Positions 16,482 to 26,319 are shown, numbered from the stretch's first letter. The stretch: 57,356 nt of DNA from Dehalococcoidia bacterium (GCA_007129495.1 SKVJ01000016.1:1-57356), one strand, 5' to 3'. Made by a program: numbers and translations. The notes: generated from the sequence alone by a model not told the origin.

Positions 16482-17438
16482 CTAGCGTGAAATCTCTTCC
16501 TTTCCTGCGAGAAATGCCTGCAGTTCGCTCATACTGGGACACGAATGAAAGGGGCCGTATGCCATAGTGCAGAACGCGCCGACCGCATTGCCCCACCGGA
16601 CGCAGGTCTCAAGCGTCTGTTCTTTCAGAAGGCCGGCTGTGAATCCTCCCACAAAACAGTCGCCGGCTCCCATCGGACTGGTAGCCCTCTTCAAGGCGAA
16701 CCCCTGAATATGTTTCGGCTCCTGTCCGTAGGGTGCCAGAATCGCGCCACCCGCACCAGCTTTGAGGACCAACTGTCTGATCCCGATGGAGTGCGCCCTG
16801 TCTATGGCGGATTGCGTATCCACGCAATCCATAAGCAAACGCAGCTCATCTTCACCGGGCAACACGTACGTCGCCTGTTGCATCAGAGGAACCAGTACAG
16901 ACCGGGAGGTCTCGATTGTCGCCATGGTCAGTCTGAGATTGGGATCGAAGATAATGGTCTTGCCGTGCTTCACAGCCACCTCGAACAGGCGCTGGACCGT
17001 CTTCCGGGCAGAATCCCCGCAGTAGGTCATAATTCCCTCGGGGTAAATTACCTTCGCTTGAGCCACGTACTCTTCATCGATGTCCTCGGGGCTCATGTTC
17101 GCTGCCGCCGAGTTACTCCGGTAGAAGTAGCACTTGAAATTCGACTCCGGCGACCTCCGTTCCACGAAGAACACACCGGTCGGTCTGGACGAGTCAATCT
17201 TCACGCGGGACACATCTACCCCCTCACCTCTGATCCACCTGGTGATGAAACGGCCGAATTCGTCGTCACCTACCCGCGAAAACCAGCCGCAACTGAATCC
17301 GAGTCGAGCCAATGTGATGATAAAATTGTCCGCAGCTCCACCGACCCACTTCTTGAAATCTTCCGCCTCCCTCAATGGACCAAAGGTCTGAGCCTCGAAA
17401 GCGACCATCGATTCACCCATCGATATCACATCGTACAT
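16482..17438 (-). CDS. PfkB-family sugar kinase, 2-keto-3-deoxygluconate kinase-like
   Basis: Ribokinase-fold kinase of 318 residues. It starts MYDVISMGESMVAF, has the early glycine segment VGGAADNFIITLARLG, and has the catalytic C-terminal signature GAGDCFVGGF with the base aspartate (Cys replaces the usual Ala). Similarity to 2-keto-3-deoxygluconate kinases and the adjacent aldolase-type gene suggest phosphorylation of a keto-deoxy acid before cleavage. Fructokinase or ribokinase activity cannot be excluded. It is the first gene of the minus-strand unit that runs to the binding-protein gene. No Shine-Dalgarno sequence is clear before its ATG, and a candidate -10 lies 10 bases upstream. Confidence 0.85.
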   Translation of the reverse strand: MYDVISMGESMVAFEAQTFGPLREAEDFKKWVGGAADNFIITLARLGFSCGWFSRVGDDEFGRFITRWIRGEGVDVSRVKIDSSRPTGVFFVERRSPESNFKCYFYRSNSAAANMSPEDIDEEYVAQAKVIYPEGIMTYCGDSARKTVQRLFEVAVKHGKTIIFDPNLRLTMATIETSRSVLVPLMQQATYVLPGEDELRLLMDCVDTQSAIDRAHSIGIRQLVLKAGAGGAILAPYGQEPKHIQGFALKRATSPMGAGDCFVGGFTAGLLKEQTLETCVRWGNAVGAFCTMAYGPFHSCPSMSELQAFLAGKEEISR

Positions 17439-17448
17439 AGCAGCAGGA

Positions 17449-17478
17449 AGTATGCGCTCCCTCTTGTCTAGAGGTCAA
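17449..17478 (-). promoter_or_regulatory. Candidate promoter of the pfkB-type operon
   Basis: On the minus strand TTGACC (17478-17473), 18 bases, then CATACT (17454-17449), ending 10 bases before the ATG at 17438. This would give an almost leaderless message. Neither hexamer is perfect. Confidence 0.35.
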
Positions 17479-17511
17479 TGGAATATCCGTCAGGTGAGCA
17501 AATGCGGACGA

Positions 17512-17541
17512 TTGCCCCAGTGAATTTGACGGTGATATACT
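17512..17541 (+). promoter_or_regulatory. Candidate promoter of the V/A-type ATPase operon
   Basis: TTGCCC (17512-17517), 18 bases, then TATACT (17536-17541), giving a leader of about 155 bases before the first ATPase gene at 17705. Other weak matches exist closer to the gene, so the assignment is tentative. Confidence 0.35.
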
Positions 17542-17704
17542 GAGCCGGGCAAGGCCCATAATCAGCTACGGCTCCCTCCCGACCAATGAGGTGCAACAGC
17601 AGACCAACCAACGAAGTTGTCGCAGACAGGGTAGCGCCTGTTCCACTGAATGTTTTGCCAATTGACCCAACACGATAACCGAGAGTACCGCGAAGGAGTG
17701 TGCA

Positions 17705-18022
17705 ATGGCCAGTGACATACAAGGTAGCGTGCAGGCGATGGAGGCCGAGGCGGCCAAGGTGCTCGAGGAGGCGAGATCAAAAGCAAGCGACATACTCCTG
17801 AAAGCTCGCGAAGAGGCTAGAAGTATGTCCTTCGCTGAACTGCCACTCGATGACATCAAGGCAGAGTGCGACAGGATGGTGAAAGACGCCGAGCAGAAAG
17901 CCGCCACAGACATACAACAGGCCGAGAAGCAGGCTGACGATATTAGGTCTAGTGCAGGTGTCAAAACCGATCAGTATACGAAACTGATGGTGAGTATCGT
18001 CCGGGGAGAGAAGACGGCATAA
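17705..18022 (+). CDS. V/A-type ATPase peripheral stalk subunit H (G-like)
   Basis: Coiled-coil subunit of 105 residues that pairs with subunit E to form the peripheral stalk linking the catalytic head to subunit I. The sequence is nearly all helix, rich in Ala, Glu, Lys and Arg (EAAKVLEEARSKASDILLKAREEAR), as expected. ATG follows GAAGGAGTG. Its TAA overlaps the ATG of subunit I by one base. It is the first gene of the ATPase operon, a typical position for this subunit. Confidence 0.85.
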   Translation: MASDIQGSVQAMEAEAAKVLEEARSKASDILLKAREEARSMSFAELPLDDIKAECDRMVKDAEQKAATDIQQAEKQADDIRSSAGVKTDQYTKLMVSIVRGEKTA

Positions 18023-20016
18023 TGGGCGCTATCGTCAACACCACAGAGCCGATGAGCCGCGTGCGTGTCGTTACCTCCAAGGACCGTGCAGCGCAAACGC
18101 TCAAGCTGCTCCAGCGTGCCGGCGTACTGCATGCGGAAGAGAGTACTGAACTCAAGCCGATCGACCGGGATGCAATCGAGAAGGAGCGGCGCCAGGTCAG
18201 CGAATTACTTACCAGCATCGAAGACGCCCTCAAGTATGTGTCCGGCGACCGCCTCGTTCGCATGAAGCAGGACGTGGAAGTATTTCTCACGAGGCCTCTT
18301 GCCGAAGTTGGCAAAGATACCCGTACATTATGCACCAGGCTCGGTGCGATGCATCAGCACGCAGAGAGACTCCAGGAGGAGCAGGAAGCCTTACAGGAGC
18401 TTCGGCGGGCCGTCGCAGCACTTGCTCCTGGTCGCGATCTTACAACTGCGGACCTCAATTTCACCGGAACACATCTGTTCTCCCGACTCATCGGCGTGCC
18501 ACAGGAGATCTATCAGGCAGCAGGACAGCAACTGGAGCCGCTCACCCTGAATCGCGAGATACTCGACCTTGGCGATCAGATATACGTGTTTCTGGTAGCA
18601 AAGACCGACACAAAGACAGCCATTGAAGGATGGGTTGCCGACAACAGCGGTCGATTCCTGGAGGCTCCCCTCGAGAATATTCCGCTGCAGGATTTCGTGT
18701 CACATGCGGATAAGGAGTCGGCGCGTCTTCAGGCTGAGGCGACAAAGGTCCGGGCGGATATAGAGCAACAGACTGACGAGAACCTCGAAATGCTGGTGCT
18801 CCTTCGCGAGGCACTCTTCGCAGAAAATCAGCGGCTGGAAGTACTTGAGAAGGCCTGCGAGGCCAAGTACGTAACCCTCTTTGAGGGATGGGTACCCTCG
18901 AGCGACGTCGAAGCAGTCACTGGAGATCTCAGAGAAGAGATAGAGTACGTGTACATAGATTCTCGCCCTGTCCGAGCCGATGAGCAGCCGCCCAGCAAAC
19001 TCCGCAACATCAAGGCCCTAAGGCCATTCGAAGTGGTAGTGAGCCTGTTCGGCACCCCGAAGTACCGCGAGTGGGATCCTACTCCGATCATAGCCTACTC
19101 GTTCGCGTTCTTCTTCGGTGTCATGCTGGGAGATGCGGTGTACGGCTTATTCCTGGTTCTCCTGACAAGATACGCCCTGCCCAAGTTGGTTGACGACCCT
19201 GAAACCGATGGGTTCGCCCTGTTCAGATCGTTGTTGTACATAAGCGCGGGTTCGGCGGTGGTTATCGGAGTTCTGACAGGCACATACCTCGGCGATTTCT
19301 TCCCGCGGTTCTTTGGTGCACCGAACCTTGCTCTGGCTCCGGCGATTCAGGAGGTCTACCTCGACACTATGACCTTCATCGTGGTGGCACTCATAGTCGG
19401 ACTCATCCACGTCAACATCGGACACGTCCTGATGTTCATCCGCGGCTTCAAGGAGAAACAGCGACACCTGGTCGTCGGCCGACTCGGGCTCTTCATCCTC
19501 CAGATAGCCGGTATTCCCTGGATCATGCACTTTATAGGTATCGAGTTATTGCCCCTCGCCGAGGCCACCTACCCAATACTCCTGTACATCGTCATGGGCA
19601 GCATCGGCCTCATTATTATTGCGTCGTTGATGGAAAAGGGAGCATTTCTCGGAAGCATATTCTGGATATTTGACATCACAGGCATACTGGGCGACGTCAT
19701 GTCCTATGCGAGACTGGCTGGTGTTGGACTCGCGACTTATTATCTCGCTTTCTGCTTCAACATGATGTCGGTGCTTATTGCCGATATGATGCCGGCAGGT
19801 TTCGTAAGAATCGTACTCGGCTCAATCATCATGCTGTTCATTCTGCTCTTCGGTCACATTCTGAACCTTGTCCTGAGTTCGATCACATGCTTCGTCCACT
19901 CGCTGCGTCTCTGCTTTGTAGAATTCCTGTTCAAGTTCTACGAGGGAGGAGGCACACAGTACAGCCCGCTGCGACTGCGCAAACGAGAGTTCGCGCCGGT
20001 CAAGGCGAAGGCATGA
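18022..20016 (+). CDS. V/A-type ATPase membrane subunit I (a-like)
   Basis: Membrane stator subunit of 664 residues providing the ion half-channels beside the K ring. The N-terminal half (about 1-350) is soluble and coiled-coil, connecting to the peripheral stalks. The C-terminal half has about eight membrane helices, starting around PTPIIAYSFAFFFGVMLGDAVYG and including DVMSYARLAGVGLATYYLAFCFN, which holds the conserved arginine that faces the ring. The final helix contains FVHSLRLCFVEFLFKFYEGGG, characteristic of the family. Translation is coupled to subunit H by a TAATG overlap. Confidence 0.95.
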   Translation: MGAIVNTTEPMSRVRVVTSKDRAAQTLKLLQRAGVLHAEESTELKPIDRDAIEKERRQVSELLTSIEDALKYVSGDRLVRMKQDVEVFLTRPLAEVGKDTRTLCTRLGAMHQHAERLQEEQEALQELRRAVAALAPGRDLTTADLNFTGTHLFSRLIGVPQEIYQAAGQQLEPLTLNREILDLGDQIYVFLVAKTDTKTAIEGWVADNSGRFLEAPLENIPLQDFVSHADKESARLQAEATKVRADIEQQTDENLEMLVLLREALFAENQRLEVLEKACEAKYVTLFEGWVPSSDVEAVTGDLREEIEYVYIDSRPVRADEQPPSKLRNIKALRPFEVVVSLFGTPKYREWDPTPIIAYSFAFFFGVMLGDAVYGLFLVLLTRYALPKLVDDPETDGFALFRSLLYISAGSAVVIGVLTGTYLGDFFPRFFGAPNLALAPAIQEVYLDTMTFIVVALIVGLIHVNIGHVLMFIRGFKEKQRHLVVGRLGLFILQIAGIPWIMHFIGIELLPLAEATYPILLYIVMGSIGLIIIASLMEKGAFLGSIFWIFDITGILGDVMSYARLAGVGLATYYLAFCFNMMSVLIADMMPAGFVRIVLGSIIMLFILLFGHILNLVLSSITCFVHSLRLCFVEFLFKFYEGGGTQYSPLRLRKREFAPVKAKA

Positions 20017-20032
20017 ACGGAGTGAGAGAAAA

Positions 20033-20509
20033 ATGCTCATAGATTCAGCATCACTCGCAACTCTCGGTGGAGGCATCGCACTCGCAGGTGGTCTCGCAGG
20101 ATCCTCTTTGGGTATCGCAATAGCCGGCGCTGCCGGAGCAGCGACGCTCGGACAGGATTCGCGGCAGCTGCGTAACGTCATTATTCTTGCGGCGCTGCCG
20201 ATGTCTCGTGCGTTCTACGCCTTTATCTTTCTAATACTGGTCACTACCACATCCATACCCGCACTTGCGGTTACAGCAACGCCGGGACCAGGATTCGCTA
20301 TCGTCGGGATTGGAATCATGGCCGCACTCGCATTTGGCGTATCAGGAGCCTATCAGGGGTCTGTCTGTGCCGCTGGAATCGCGGGGCTGTCCAAGACAGA
20401 CGGCAAGATACTTACCAACGCAATAATGCTCGCAGTGTTCGTCGAACTCCTGGCCGTACTTGGCCTCGTCTTCAGCATAATGGCCCTCAGCATACTGGGG
20501 CTGATGTAA
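20033..20509 (+). CDS. V/A-type ATPase ring subunit K, copy 1 (altered ion site)
   Basis: Four-helix proteolipid of 158 residues, a fused double hairpin. The ion-binding glutamate is E138 in helix 4 (FVELLAVLGL), with Q108 in YQGSVCAAG. In helix 2, where Na+-type K subunits such as Enterococcus hirae NtpK have L-P-x-T-Q, this copy has L55-P-M-S58-R59. An arginine thus replaces the glutamine ligand. The protein is about half identical to copy 2, 36 bases downstream, so the pair arose by duplication. GGAGTGAGAG precedes the ATG. Confidence 0.93.
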   Translation: MLIDSASLATLGGGIALAGGLAGSSLGIAIAGAAGAATLGQDSRQLRNVIILAALPMSRAFYAFIFLILVTTTSIPALAVTATPGPGFAIVGIGIMAALAFGVSGAYQGSVCAAGIAGLSKTDGKILTNAIMLAVFVELLAVLGLVFSIMALSILGLM

Positions 20510-20545
20510 TTGCTGTATATTGAAACCTAGATTCGGAGGTGTACG

Positions 20546-21025
20546 ATGTTGATCAGTCCTGAATCCCTGGCGGTGCTTGGTGGGGCGCTGGCCCTGGCCG
20601 GCGGTCTGGCTGGATCTTCAATCGGCCTTGGTGCGGCAGGCTCGAATGGCGCCGCCACTCTGGCAGAGGAACCCGGTCAACTCCGGAACGTCATCGTGCT
20701 GGTCTCGCTGCCTATGACACAGACGTTCTACGGACTCATTATCCTCATCCTTATCCTGACGACAGTGATACCAAACATCTCAGCAATGGCCAATCCCGCC
20801 GGCGCCGGGTTCGCGGTTTTTGCATGCGGGCTTATCGCTGCCGCAGCAGAATTCGTTTCGGCAGCCTACCAGGGGTCCGTCTGCGCGTCGGGCATTTCAT
20901 TGCTGCCGAAGACCAAAGGGCAGATTCTCACGAATGCAATGATGCTTGCAGTGTTTGTGGAGCTTCTTGGCGTACTTGGGCTGGTCTTCACGATCATGGC
21001 ACTCAGCATGCTGGGGCTGTTCTAG
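20546..21025 (+). CDS. V/A-type ATPase ring subunit K, copy 2 (Na+-type site)
   Basis: Four-helix proteolipid of 159 residues. It keeps every position of the Na+ site described in Enterococcus hirae NtpK: L55, T58 and Q59 in LPMTQTFYG, Q109 in YQGSVCASG, and E139 in FVELLGVLGL. From established knowledge, this pattern indicates sodium binding, so the enzyme may be Na+-coupled. Copy 1 lacks T and Q at the matching positions. A mixed ring is possible. The ATG follows GGAGGTGTACG. A 26-base gap leads to subunit E. Confidence 0.93.
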   Translation: MLISPESLAVLGGALALAGGLAGSSIGLGAAGSNGAATLAEEPGQLRNVIVLVSLPMTQTFYGLIILILILTTVIPNISAMANPAGAGFAVFACGLIAAAAEFVSAAYQGSVCASGISLLPKTKGQILTNAMMLAVFVELLGVLGLVFTIMALSMLGLF

Positions 21026-21052
21026 GAAGATGTCAATTGAGGAGCTGAGCAA

Positions 21053-21628
21053 ATGCAAAACATCAGCAACGCCGTAGTTGATAAGGTGAAGGAAGAAGCC
21101 CGGGCCACTATCAACGAGGCAGAAGAAGAGGCGAAGAGAGAGCTGGAAAAGGCCAAGGCGCAAAGAGATGCAAGATTTGAGATGGAGAAGAAACGTCTTC
21201 TCTCCTCAGCACAGGAAGAGGCCGCTCGAATCACAGCTCAGAACGCCATGCAGGCCCGCCAGAAGGTAGCCAATGCGAAAGCGGGAGTGTTGGACGAAAT
21301 AGTACAGAAGACCCGTGCAGAACTGAAGAAGGTCCCCTCCAATCAGGAGTCTCTGGCATACCTGATTAATGACGCGATCAACGGCATCGGCCAATCAGGC
21401 AGGCTCACTCTCCTTGTGTCCGAGAAGGACCTCGCGCTGGCCAAGGACATCGTGAAGGCCGACAAAGGGATGTCCGCTGTCATCAGCGAGATCAAGACCT
21501 GCGAATGCGACGGTGGTGTCCTCATTGAGAATGAGGACCGGACGCTCAGCGTAGATAACACGTACACAACCCGATTGGACATGTTACTTCCCAGGATTCT
21601 ACCGGAGATCAGCCGGAAGCTGTTCTGA
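21053..21628 (+). CDS. V/A-type ATPase peripheral stalk subunit E
   Basis: Stalk subunit of 191 residues. The N-terminal half is a long charged coiled coil (KEEARATINEAEEEAKRELE) that pairs with subunit H. The C-terminal half is a small globular domain that binds the catalytic head, with GGVLIENEDRTLSVDNTY typical of the family. GAGGAGC precedes the ATG. The position between K and C matches the usual archaeal and bacterial A/V-ATPase order. Confidence 0.92.
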   Translation: MQNISNAVVDKVKEEARATINEAEEEAKRELEKAKAQRDARFEMEKKRLLSSAQEEAARITAQNAMQARQKVANAKAGVLDEIVQKTRAELKKVPSNQESLAYLINDAINGIGQSGRLTLLVSEKDLALAKDIVKADKGMSAVISEIKTCECDGGVLIENEDRTLSVDNTYTTRLDMLLPRILPEISRKLF

Positions 21629-21653
21629 AGATACTCAAGTTAAGGAGCGCATA

Positions 21654-22688
21654 GTGCTCGACCCAAAATATGCGTATATGTCGGCCTACCTCAAGGCTGA
21701 GGAGCCGAAGACTGTCAACAGAGGCCATATTGACCGTCTGACCCGCGTCACCAGCGTGGCAGACGCACTCGGCATCATCCGTGAGACCGACATCGGAGCC
21801 TTTCTGGAGGGAGTCAGCGTAAGAAGTTTCGACGATATCGATCAAGCCCTGTGGGACTACTTTGCAGGACGTATCGCCTATGTTGAAGCGTTCAAGTTCA
21901 CTCCTGCGGACATGCTCAAGGTATCAGGCTCGTTTGTCGTCAAATACGATGTAGCAAACATCAAAGCCGCCCTTCAAAGCATCGTGACGGGAGAGAAGAC
22001 CCCGCTGATTCCGATCGGTATGATCCACAGCGAGGGCCTGCTGGAGGAACTGGACGCCTCTGAGACGATTCAGGACGTGGCAGATGTCCTGACCCGTGCC
22101 CGCCTTCCAAACTTCGTGCCGGCAGTGAAAGACTTCGACCCGGCCGGCGGTTCGAAGGCCAAGATAGCGGTAGAGTCCAGCCTTGAGAGTCAGTACTATC
22201 ACGGCGAGATGGCGACCGCGAGCAAAGTACGCGATGGCGCTGTGTTGATGAAAGCGTACGGATTGGTCATCGACCTGGCGAATCTTGCAATCGTCTGCAG
22301 AGCAGTTGTGGAAGGCATAGGCCCAGCCGCGGGGGATTATCTCATCTCCGACGGCTATATCATCGATGAGAAGACACTGCGTGAGGCTTTGCCCTACAAG
22401 CTGCCCGATGTGCCGCGGAGGATAGATCTGCCTCAGTACCGCGAGGTGACAAACGAGATTGCGAGCGCTTATGACAAGTCCAAGTCAGTGACCGTCATCG
22501 ATGAGGTGATAGAGAGATACAAGCACGCGACACTGCGTGATCTCCTGTCCCCGCGGGCACTCTCTCCGCTGGTAATGGCGTGGTACCTGGTTTTCAAGGA
22601 GATCGAGATGAGAAACCTTCGTCTCACACTCAAAGCCATCTACGATGGCGTGGCCGTCGATGACATCAAGAGGTATCTCCTATTATGA
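21654..22688 (+). CDS. V/A-type ATPase central stalk subunit C (d-like)
   Basis: Socket protein of 344 residues that couples the central stalk to the K ring. It begins at a GTG (21654) after TAAGGAGCG; the first residues DPKYAYMSAYLKAEEPK fit the family. It is helical throughout, with a C-terminal YLVFKEIEMRNLRLTLKA segment typical of subunit C/d. Its TGA overlaps the ATG of subunit F (ATGA), so translation is coupled. Confidence 0.92.
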   Translation: MLDPKYAYMSAYLKAEEPKTVNRGHIDRLTRVTSVADALGIIRETDIGAFLEGVSVRSFDDIDQALWDYFAGRIAYVEAFKFTPADMLKVSGSFVVKYDVANIKAALQSIVTGEKTPLIPIGMIHSEGLLEELDASETIQDVADVLTRARLPNFVPAVKDFDPAGGSKAKIAVESSLESQYYHGEMATASKVRDGAVLMKAYGLVIDLANLAIVCRAVVEGIGPAAGDYLISDGYIIDEKTLREALPYKLPDVPRRIDLPQYREVTNEIASAYDKSKSVTVIDEVIERYKHATLRDLLSPRALSPLVMAWYLVFKEIEMRNLRLTLKAIYDGVAVDDIKRYLLL

Positions 22689-23044
22689 GCACAAGTCCAC
22701 TTAGGAATATGGAGATCGCAGTGATTGGCGATCCGGAACTGGTCAGCGCCATGAGACTGGCGGGCCTCCGCAAGACTTATACGATCCACGAAGAACGCCA
22801 TGCAGATGAGAGTATCCATCAGGCACTCAAGGAATGCATGTCGGATCCGGAAGTGGGAGTCGTCGTCATACTTGAGGAGTTCGCGGAGATGGCAAGCGGC
22901 GCAGTGGGGAAGTATCGACAAAGCAAGAGCATTCTTCCAGTGATTGTGCAGGTGCCATCCAAGCGGGGCACGCGACATCCCGATGTTGTCGCATACTATA
23001 AGCAATTCAGCAGAGATTACCTTGGTTTCGACATAGAGTTATAG
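22685..23044 (+). CDS. V/A-type ATPase central stalk subunit F
   Basis: Small Rossmann-like stalk subunit of 119 residues which binds subunit D and modulates activity. MEIAVIGDPELVSAMRLAG near the N-terminus, VVVILEEFAEM in the centre and LPVIVQVPSK near the C-terminus are typical. The first ATG overlaps the stop of subunit C by four bases; an internal ATG eight codons later is possible but lacks a better Shine-Dalgarno sequence. Confidence 0.92.
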   Translation: MSTSPLRNMEIAVIGDPELVSAMRLAGLRKTYTIHEERHADESIHQALKECMSDPEVGVVVILEEFAEMASGAVGKYRQSKSILPVIVQVPSKRGTRHPDVVAYYKQFSRDYLGFDIEL

Positions 23045-23097
23045 CCGACAATCCGGTCGCCATAAACCGAGCGGAGCGGTCTTAGGAGGTTACAGAC

Positions 23098-24846
23098 ATG
23101 GGCAAGATCTGGAGAGTATCCGGACCTCTGGTCATCGCCGACGAGATGAGAGGCTCGCAGGTGTATGAAGTGGTTGAGATCGGACAAGAGGGTATCGTCG
23201 GAGAAGTGATAGGCCTTGAAGGCGATAAGGCAGTCATTCAGGCCCACGAAGAAACACTTGGATTGAGGACTGGAGAAGAAGTGCGGGGGACAGGGCAGAT
23301 TCTAAGCGTTGAACTGGGGCCAGGCCTTATGGGCGCCATCTACGATGGGTTACAGAAGTCGCTTCTAACCCTCGTCGAGAGTTCGGGATCCTTCATAAAA
23401 CGCGGAGTCAAGGCTGACGCCCTTCCGCGTGACAAGAAGTGGGAGTTCACGCCAACGGTCAAAGCTGGAGTTGAGGTCAACTACGGCGATATTCTGGGTA
23501 CCGTCCCCGAGACAGCACTCGTTGAGCACAAGATTATGGTGCCTCTGGGGGTCAGCGGCACGCTGAAAGAGATCAAACAAGGCGAATTCACGGTTGAGGA
23601 GACAATCGCGATTGTCGAGAAAGACGGCAAGAAGCACGAGTTGACCCTCATGCAGAAGTGGCCGGTACGCAAACCGCGGCCATACCTCAAGAGACAGAAT
23701 CCGTCCGGCCTCCTGACGACAGGTATGCGCATACTGGATTACATGTTCCCCCTGGCACTGGGAGGCAAGGCAGCCATTCCGGGAGGGTTCGGCACCGGCA
23801 AGACCGTCACGCAGCAACAGCTCGTACGCTGGGCGGAGACCAAGCTGAACATCTACGTGGGATGTGGTGAACGGGGAAACGAGATGGCTGATGTGCTCTA
23901 CAGCTTCCGGGAACTGAAGGAGCCGAAGACCGGGCGTCTGCTACAGGAGAAAGAGATTTTCATCGCCAACACCTCGAATATGCCTGTGGTGGCACGAGAG
24001 GCGAGCATCTTCGTCGGCGTGACAATGGCCGAGTATTACCGTGATATGGGATACGACGTCCTTCTCGTTGCTGATTCGACTTCTCGATGGGCGGAGGCAA
24101 TGCGCGAGATGGGCGGTCGTCTTGAGGAAATGCCTGGCGAAGAAGGGTTTCCTTCCTATATGGGCTCGAGGCTGTCCGGATTCTACGAGAGGGCTGGTAT
24201 GGTTGACTGTCTGGGTGGCCCGGACAGGACCGGATCCGTCACGATCGCGGGTGCGGTGAGCCCGCCAGGAGCCGACTTCTCCGAGCCTGTGACACAGAAT
24301 ACCCTGCGCATCGTCGATGCATTGTTCGCATTGGATGTCGGCCTGGCCAACAAGCGCCACTTCCCTGCAATCAGTTGGCTATCCAGTTACAGCCTCTACG
24401 TCGATGCGGTTAAGGATTGGTGGAACCAATTCGATCCGGGATGGGAAGAGACGAGAGGTAAGGGACTGCGTATTCTGCAACAGGAGGCAGAGCTTGAGGA
24501 GATCGTCCGACTGGTCGGCCCGGAGGCACTGCCTGATGCCGACAAGCTGCTGCTTCTCGTGGCGAGAATGATCCGAGAGGATTTCCTGCAGCAGTCTGCA
24601 TTCACCGATGCGGATTCCTACTGCACGCCAAACAAGGCAGGACTCATGCTGAAGACCATCCTCAGATTTCACGAGATGGCGCAGGAGATGCTCGACGCTG
24701 GAGCCACATTCGATTCCATCCGTAGCTCTCCGATCGTCTACCGCATCTCGCGGATGAAAGAGATCTATAACGAGGAGTTCACGGAGAAGAGCAAGGAAAT
24801 ATGGGCCGAGATGGATGAGTCACTGGTGGCCCGCAAGCGCACGTAG
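23098..24846 (+). CDS. V/A-type ATPase catalytic subunit A
   Basis: Catalytic ATP-binding subunit of 582 residues, normal length. The P-loop GGFGTGKT lies at about residues 229-236, followed by CGERGNEMADVL and the DSTSRWAEAMREM segment containing Walker B and arginine-contact residues. An N-terminal barrel and the non-homologous insert (about 110-190) distinguish it from F-ATPase beta. TTAGGAGG precedes the ATG. With subunit B it forms the hexameric head that makes or hydrolyses ATP. Confidence 0.97.
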   Translation: MGKIWRVSGPLVIADEMRGSQVYEVVEIGQEGIVGEVIGLEGDKAVIQAHEETLGLRTGEEVRGTGQILSVELGPGLMGAIYDGLQKSLLTLVESSGSFIKRGVKADALPRDKKWEFTPTVKAGVEVNYGDILGTVPETALVEHKIMVPLGVSGTLKEIKQGEFTVEETIAIVEKDGKKHELTLMQKWPVRKPRPYLKRQNPSGLLTTGMRILDYMFPLALGGKAAIPGGFGTGKTVTQQQLVRWAETKLNIYVGCGERGNEMADVLYSFRELKEPKTGRLLQEKEIFIANTSNMPVVAREASIFVGVTMAEYYRDMGYDVLLVADSTSRWAEAMREMGGRLEEMPGEEGFPSYMGSRLSGFYERAGMVDCLGGPDRTGSVTIAGAVSPPGADFSEPVTQNTLRIVDALFALDVGLANKRHFPAISWLSSYSLYVDAVKDWWNQFDPGWEETRGKGLRILQQEAELEEIVRLVGPEALPDADKLLLLVARMIREDFLQQSAFTDADSYCTPNKAGLMLKTILRFHEMAQEMLDAGATFDSIRSSPIVYRISRMKEIYNEEFTEKSKEIWAEMDESLVARKRT

Positions 24847-24890
24847 GAAACTCCACCATCCGTCAAGGTACGATTTAAGGAGGGAAGTCC

Positions 24891-26309
24891 ATGGAGCTAT
24901 CGGGACTCTATGTGAGGGAAGGAAGAGCGATCAACAAGGCGAAGGGGGCTTTGCTCATCGCCGAAGCTATACCGGGCACTCAGTACAACGAGATCGTTGA
25001 TGTGGTACTGAGCAACGGTGAGATCAAGAGCGGTCAGGCCATCGACATCAGTGATGACGCCACTGTCGTCCAGGTGTTCGGCGGAGTCAGCGAAATCGAC
25101 CTCAAGGGATCAACAATCAGATGTAAGGGGGAAACACTCAAGCTCCCCGTCTCGATGGACATGCTGGGGCGCATCTTCAATGGAATGGGCCGGCCGATTG
25201 ATGGCGGACCTCCACTTATCGCCGAGCAGTACCTGGACATAAACGGTGAGGCCATAAATCCTGCTTCCCGGCAGCCCCCTGCTGAGTTCATTGAAACCGG
25301 TCTATCCGCCATCGATGGCCTCAACGTGCTGGTAAGAGGACAGAAGCTTCCCCTTTTCAGTGGCTCCGGTCTTCCACATAATCGCATGGCGGCGCAGATC
25401 ATCCGCCAGGCCGCGGTGAAGGGAACCGAGGAGAAGTTCGCTATTGTGTTCGGCGCCATCGGGATCAGCTTCGATGATGCCTCCTTCTTCATCAACAACC
25501 TGGAGCGCACCGGTGCGCTCGAACGTGCCGTAGCTTTCATCAATACGGCTTCGGATCCGGCAATCGAGCGAATCTCGACACCCCGCCTTGCACTCACCGC
25601 AGCCGAGTATCTCGCCTGGGAAAAGGATATGCATGTGCTGGTCATCCTCACGGACATGACAAACTACTGCGAGGCACTGCGGGAACTGTCCTCAATGCGC
25701 GAGGAAATCCCGTCCAGACGTGGCTACCCCGGCTACATGTACACAGACCTTGCCACCATTTACGAACGTGCAGGCAGGATCATCGGACGCGAAGGATCAG
25801 TCACCATCATGCCGATCCTGACAATGCCGGATGATGATATCACTCATCCGATTCCTGACCTGACGGGATACATCACCGAGGGACAGATAGTGCTGTCCAG
25901 AAACCTGGAACGCAAGGGCGTCTACCCTCCCATTGATGTATTCCTTTCGCTCTCACGGATGATGAAAGAAGGTATCGGCCCGGGCAAGACCCGGGAGGAT
26001 CACAACAACGTGTTCATGCAGCTCTACGCCTCATATGCCGAAGGAATATATCTCAGGGAGATCTCCACAATTATCGGCGCGGATGCGCTGGGAGATCGTG
26101 ATCGTCTGTACCTGTCCAATGCCGATGACGTCGAAAGAGAATTCATTGCTCAGTCAGAACAGGAGAAGCGGAAAGTCGAGGATACGCTTGGCATTGGGTG
26201 GAAACTATTCTCAGCCCTGCCTGAGGAAGATCTCAAGCTGATTTCGGAGGCCTTCATTAAGAAGTATCATCCGAAGCACGCACAAGCTTCTGTGAGCGCC
26301 GCAGAGTAG
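24891..26309 (+). CDS. V/A-type ATPase regulatory subunit B
   Basis: Non-catalytic nucleotide-site subunit of 472 residues. It lacks an intact P-loop (the corresponding segment is [15 protein letters not shown]) and contains [17 protein letters not shown] and [22 protein letters not shown], hallmarks of subunit B. The ATG follows AAGGAGGGAAG. It alternates with subunit A in the head and contributes the arginine finger. Confidence 0.97.
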   Translation: MELSGLYVREGRAINKAKGALLIAEAIPGTQYNEIVDVVLSNGEIKSGQAIDISDDATVVQVFGGVSEIDLKGSTIRCKGETLKLPVSMDMLGRIFNGMGRPIDGGPPLIAEQYLDINGEAINPASRQPPAEFIETGLSAIDGLNVLVRGQKLPLFSGSGLPHNRMAAQIIRQAAVKGTEEKFAIVFGAIGISFDDASFFINNLERTGALERAVAFINTASDPAIERISTPRLALTAAEYLAWEKDMHVLVILTDMTNYCEALRELSSMREEIPSRRGYPGYMYTDLATIYERAGRIIGREGSVTIMPILTMPDDDITHPIPDLTGYITEGQIVLSRNLERKGVYPPIDVFLSLSRMMKEGIGPGKTREDHNNVFMQLYASYAEGIYLREISTIIGADALGDRDRLYLSNADDVEREFIAQSEQEKRKVEDTLGIGWKLFSALPEEDLKLISEAFIKKYHPKHAQASVSAAE

Positions 26310-26319
26310 GATACGACGC

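Noticed and set aside
16545-17471. 308-codon plus-strand frame
   Set aside because: Antisense to the PfkB kinase gene, which has clear family motifs; this frame has none.
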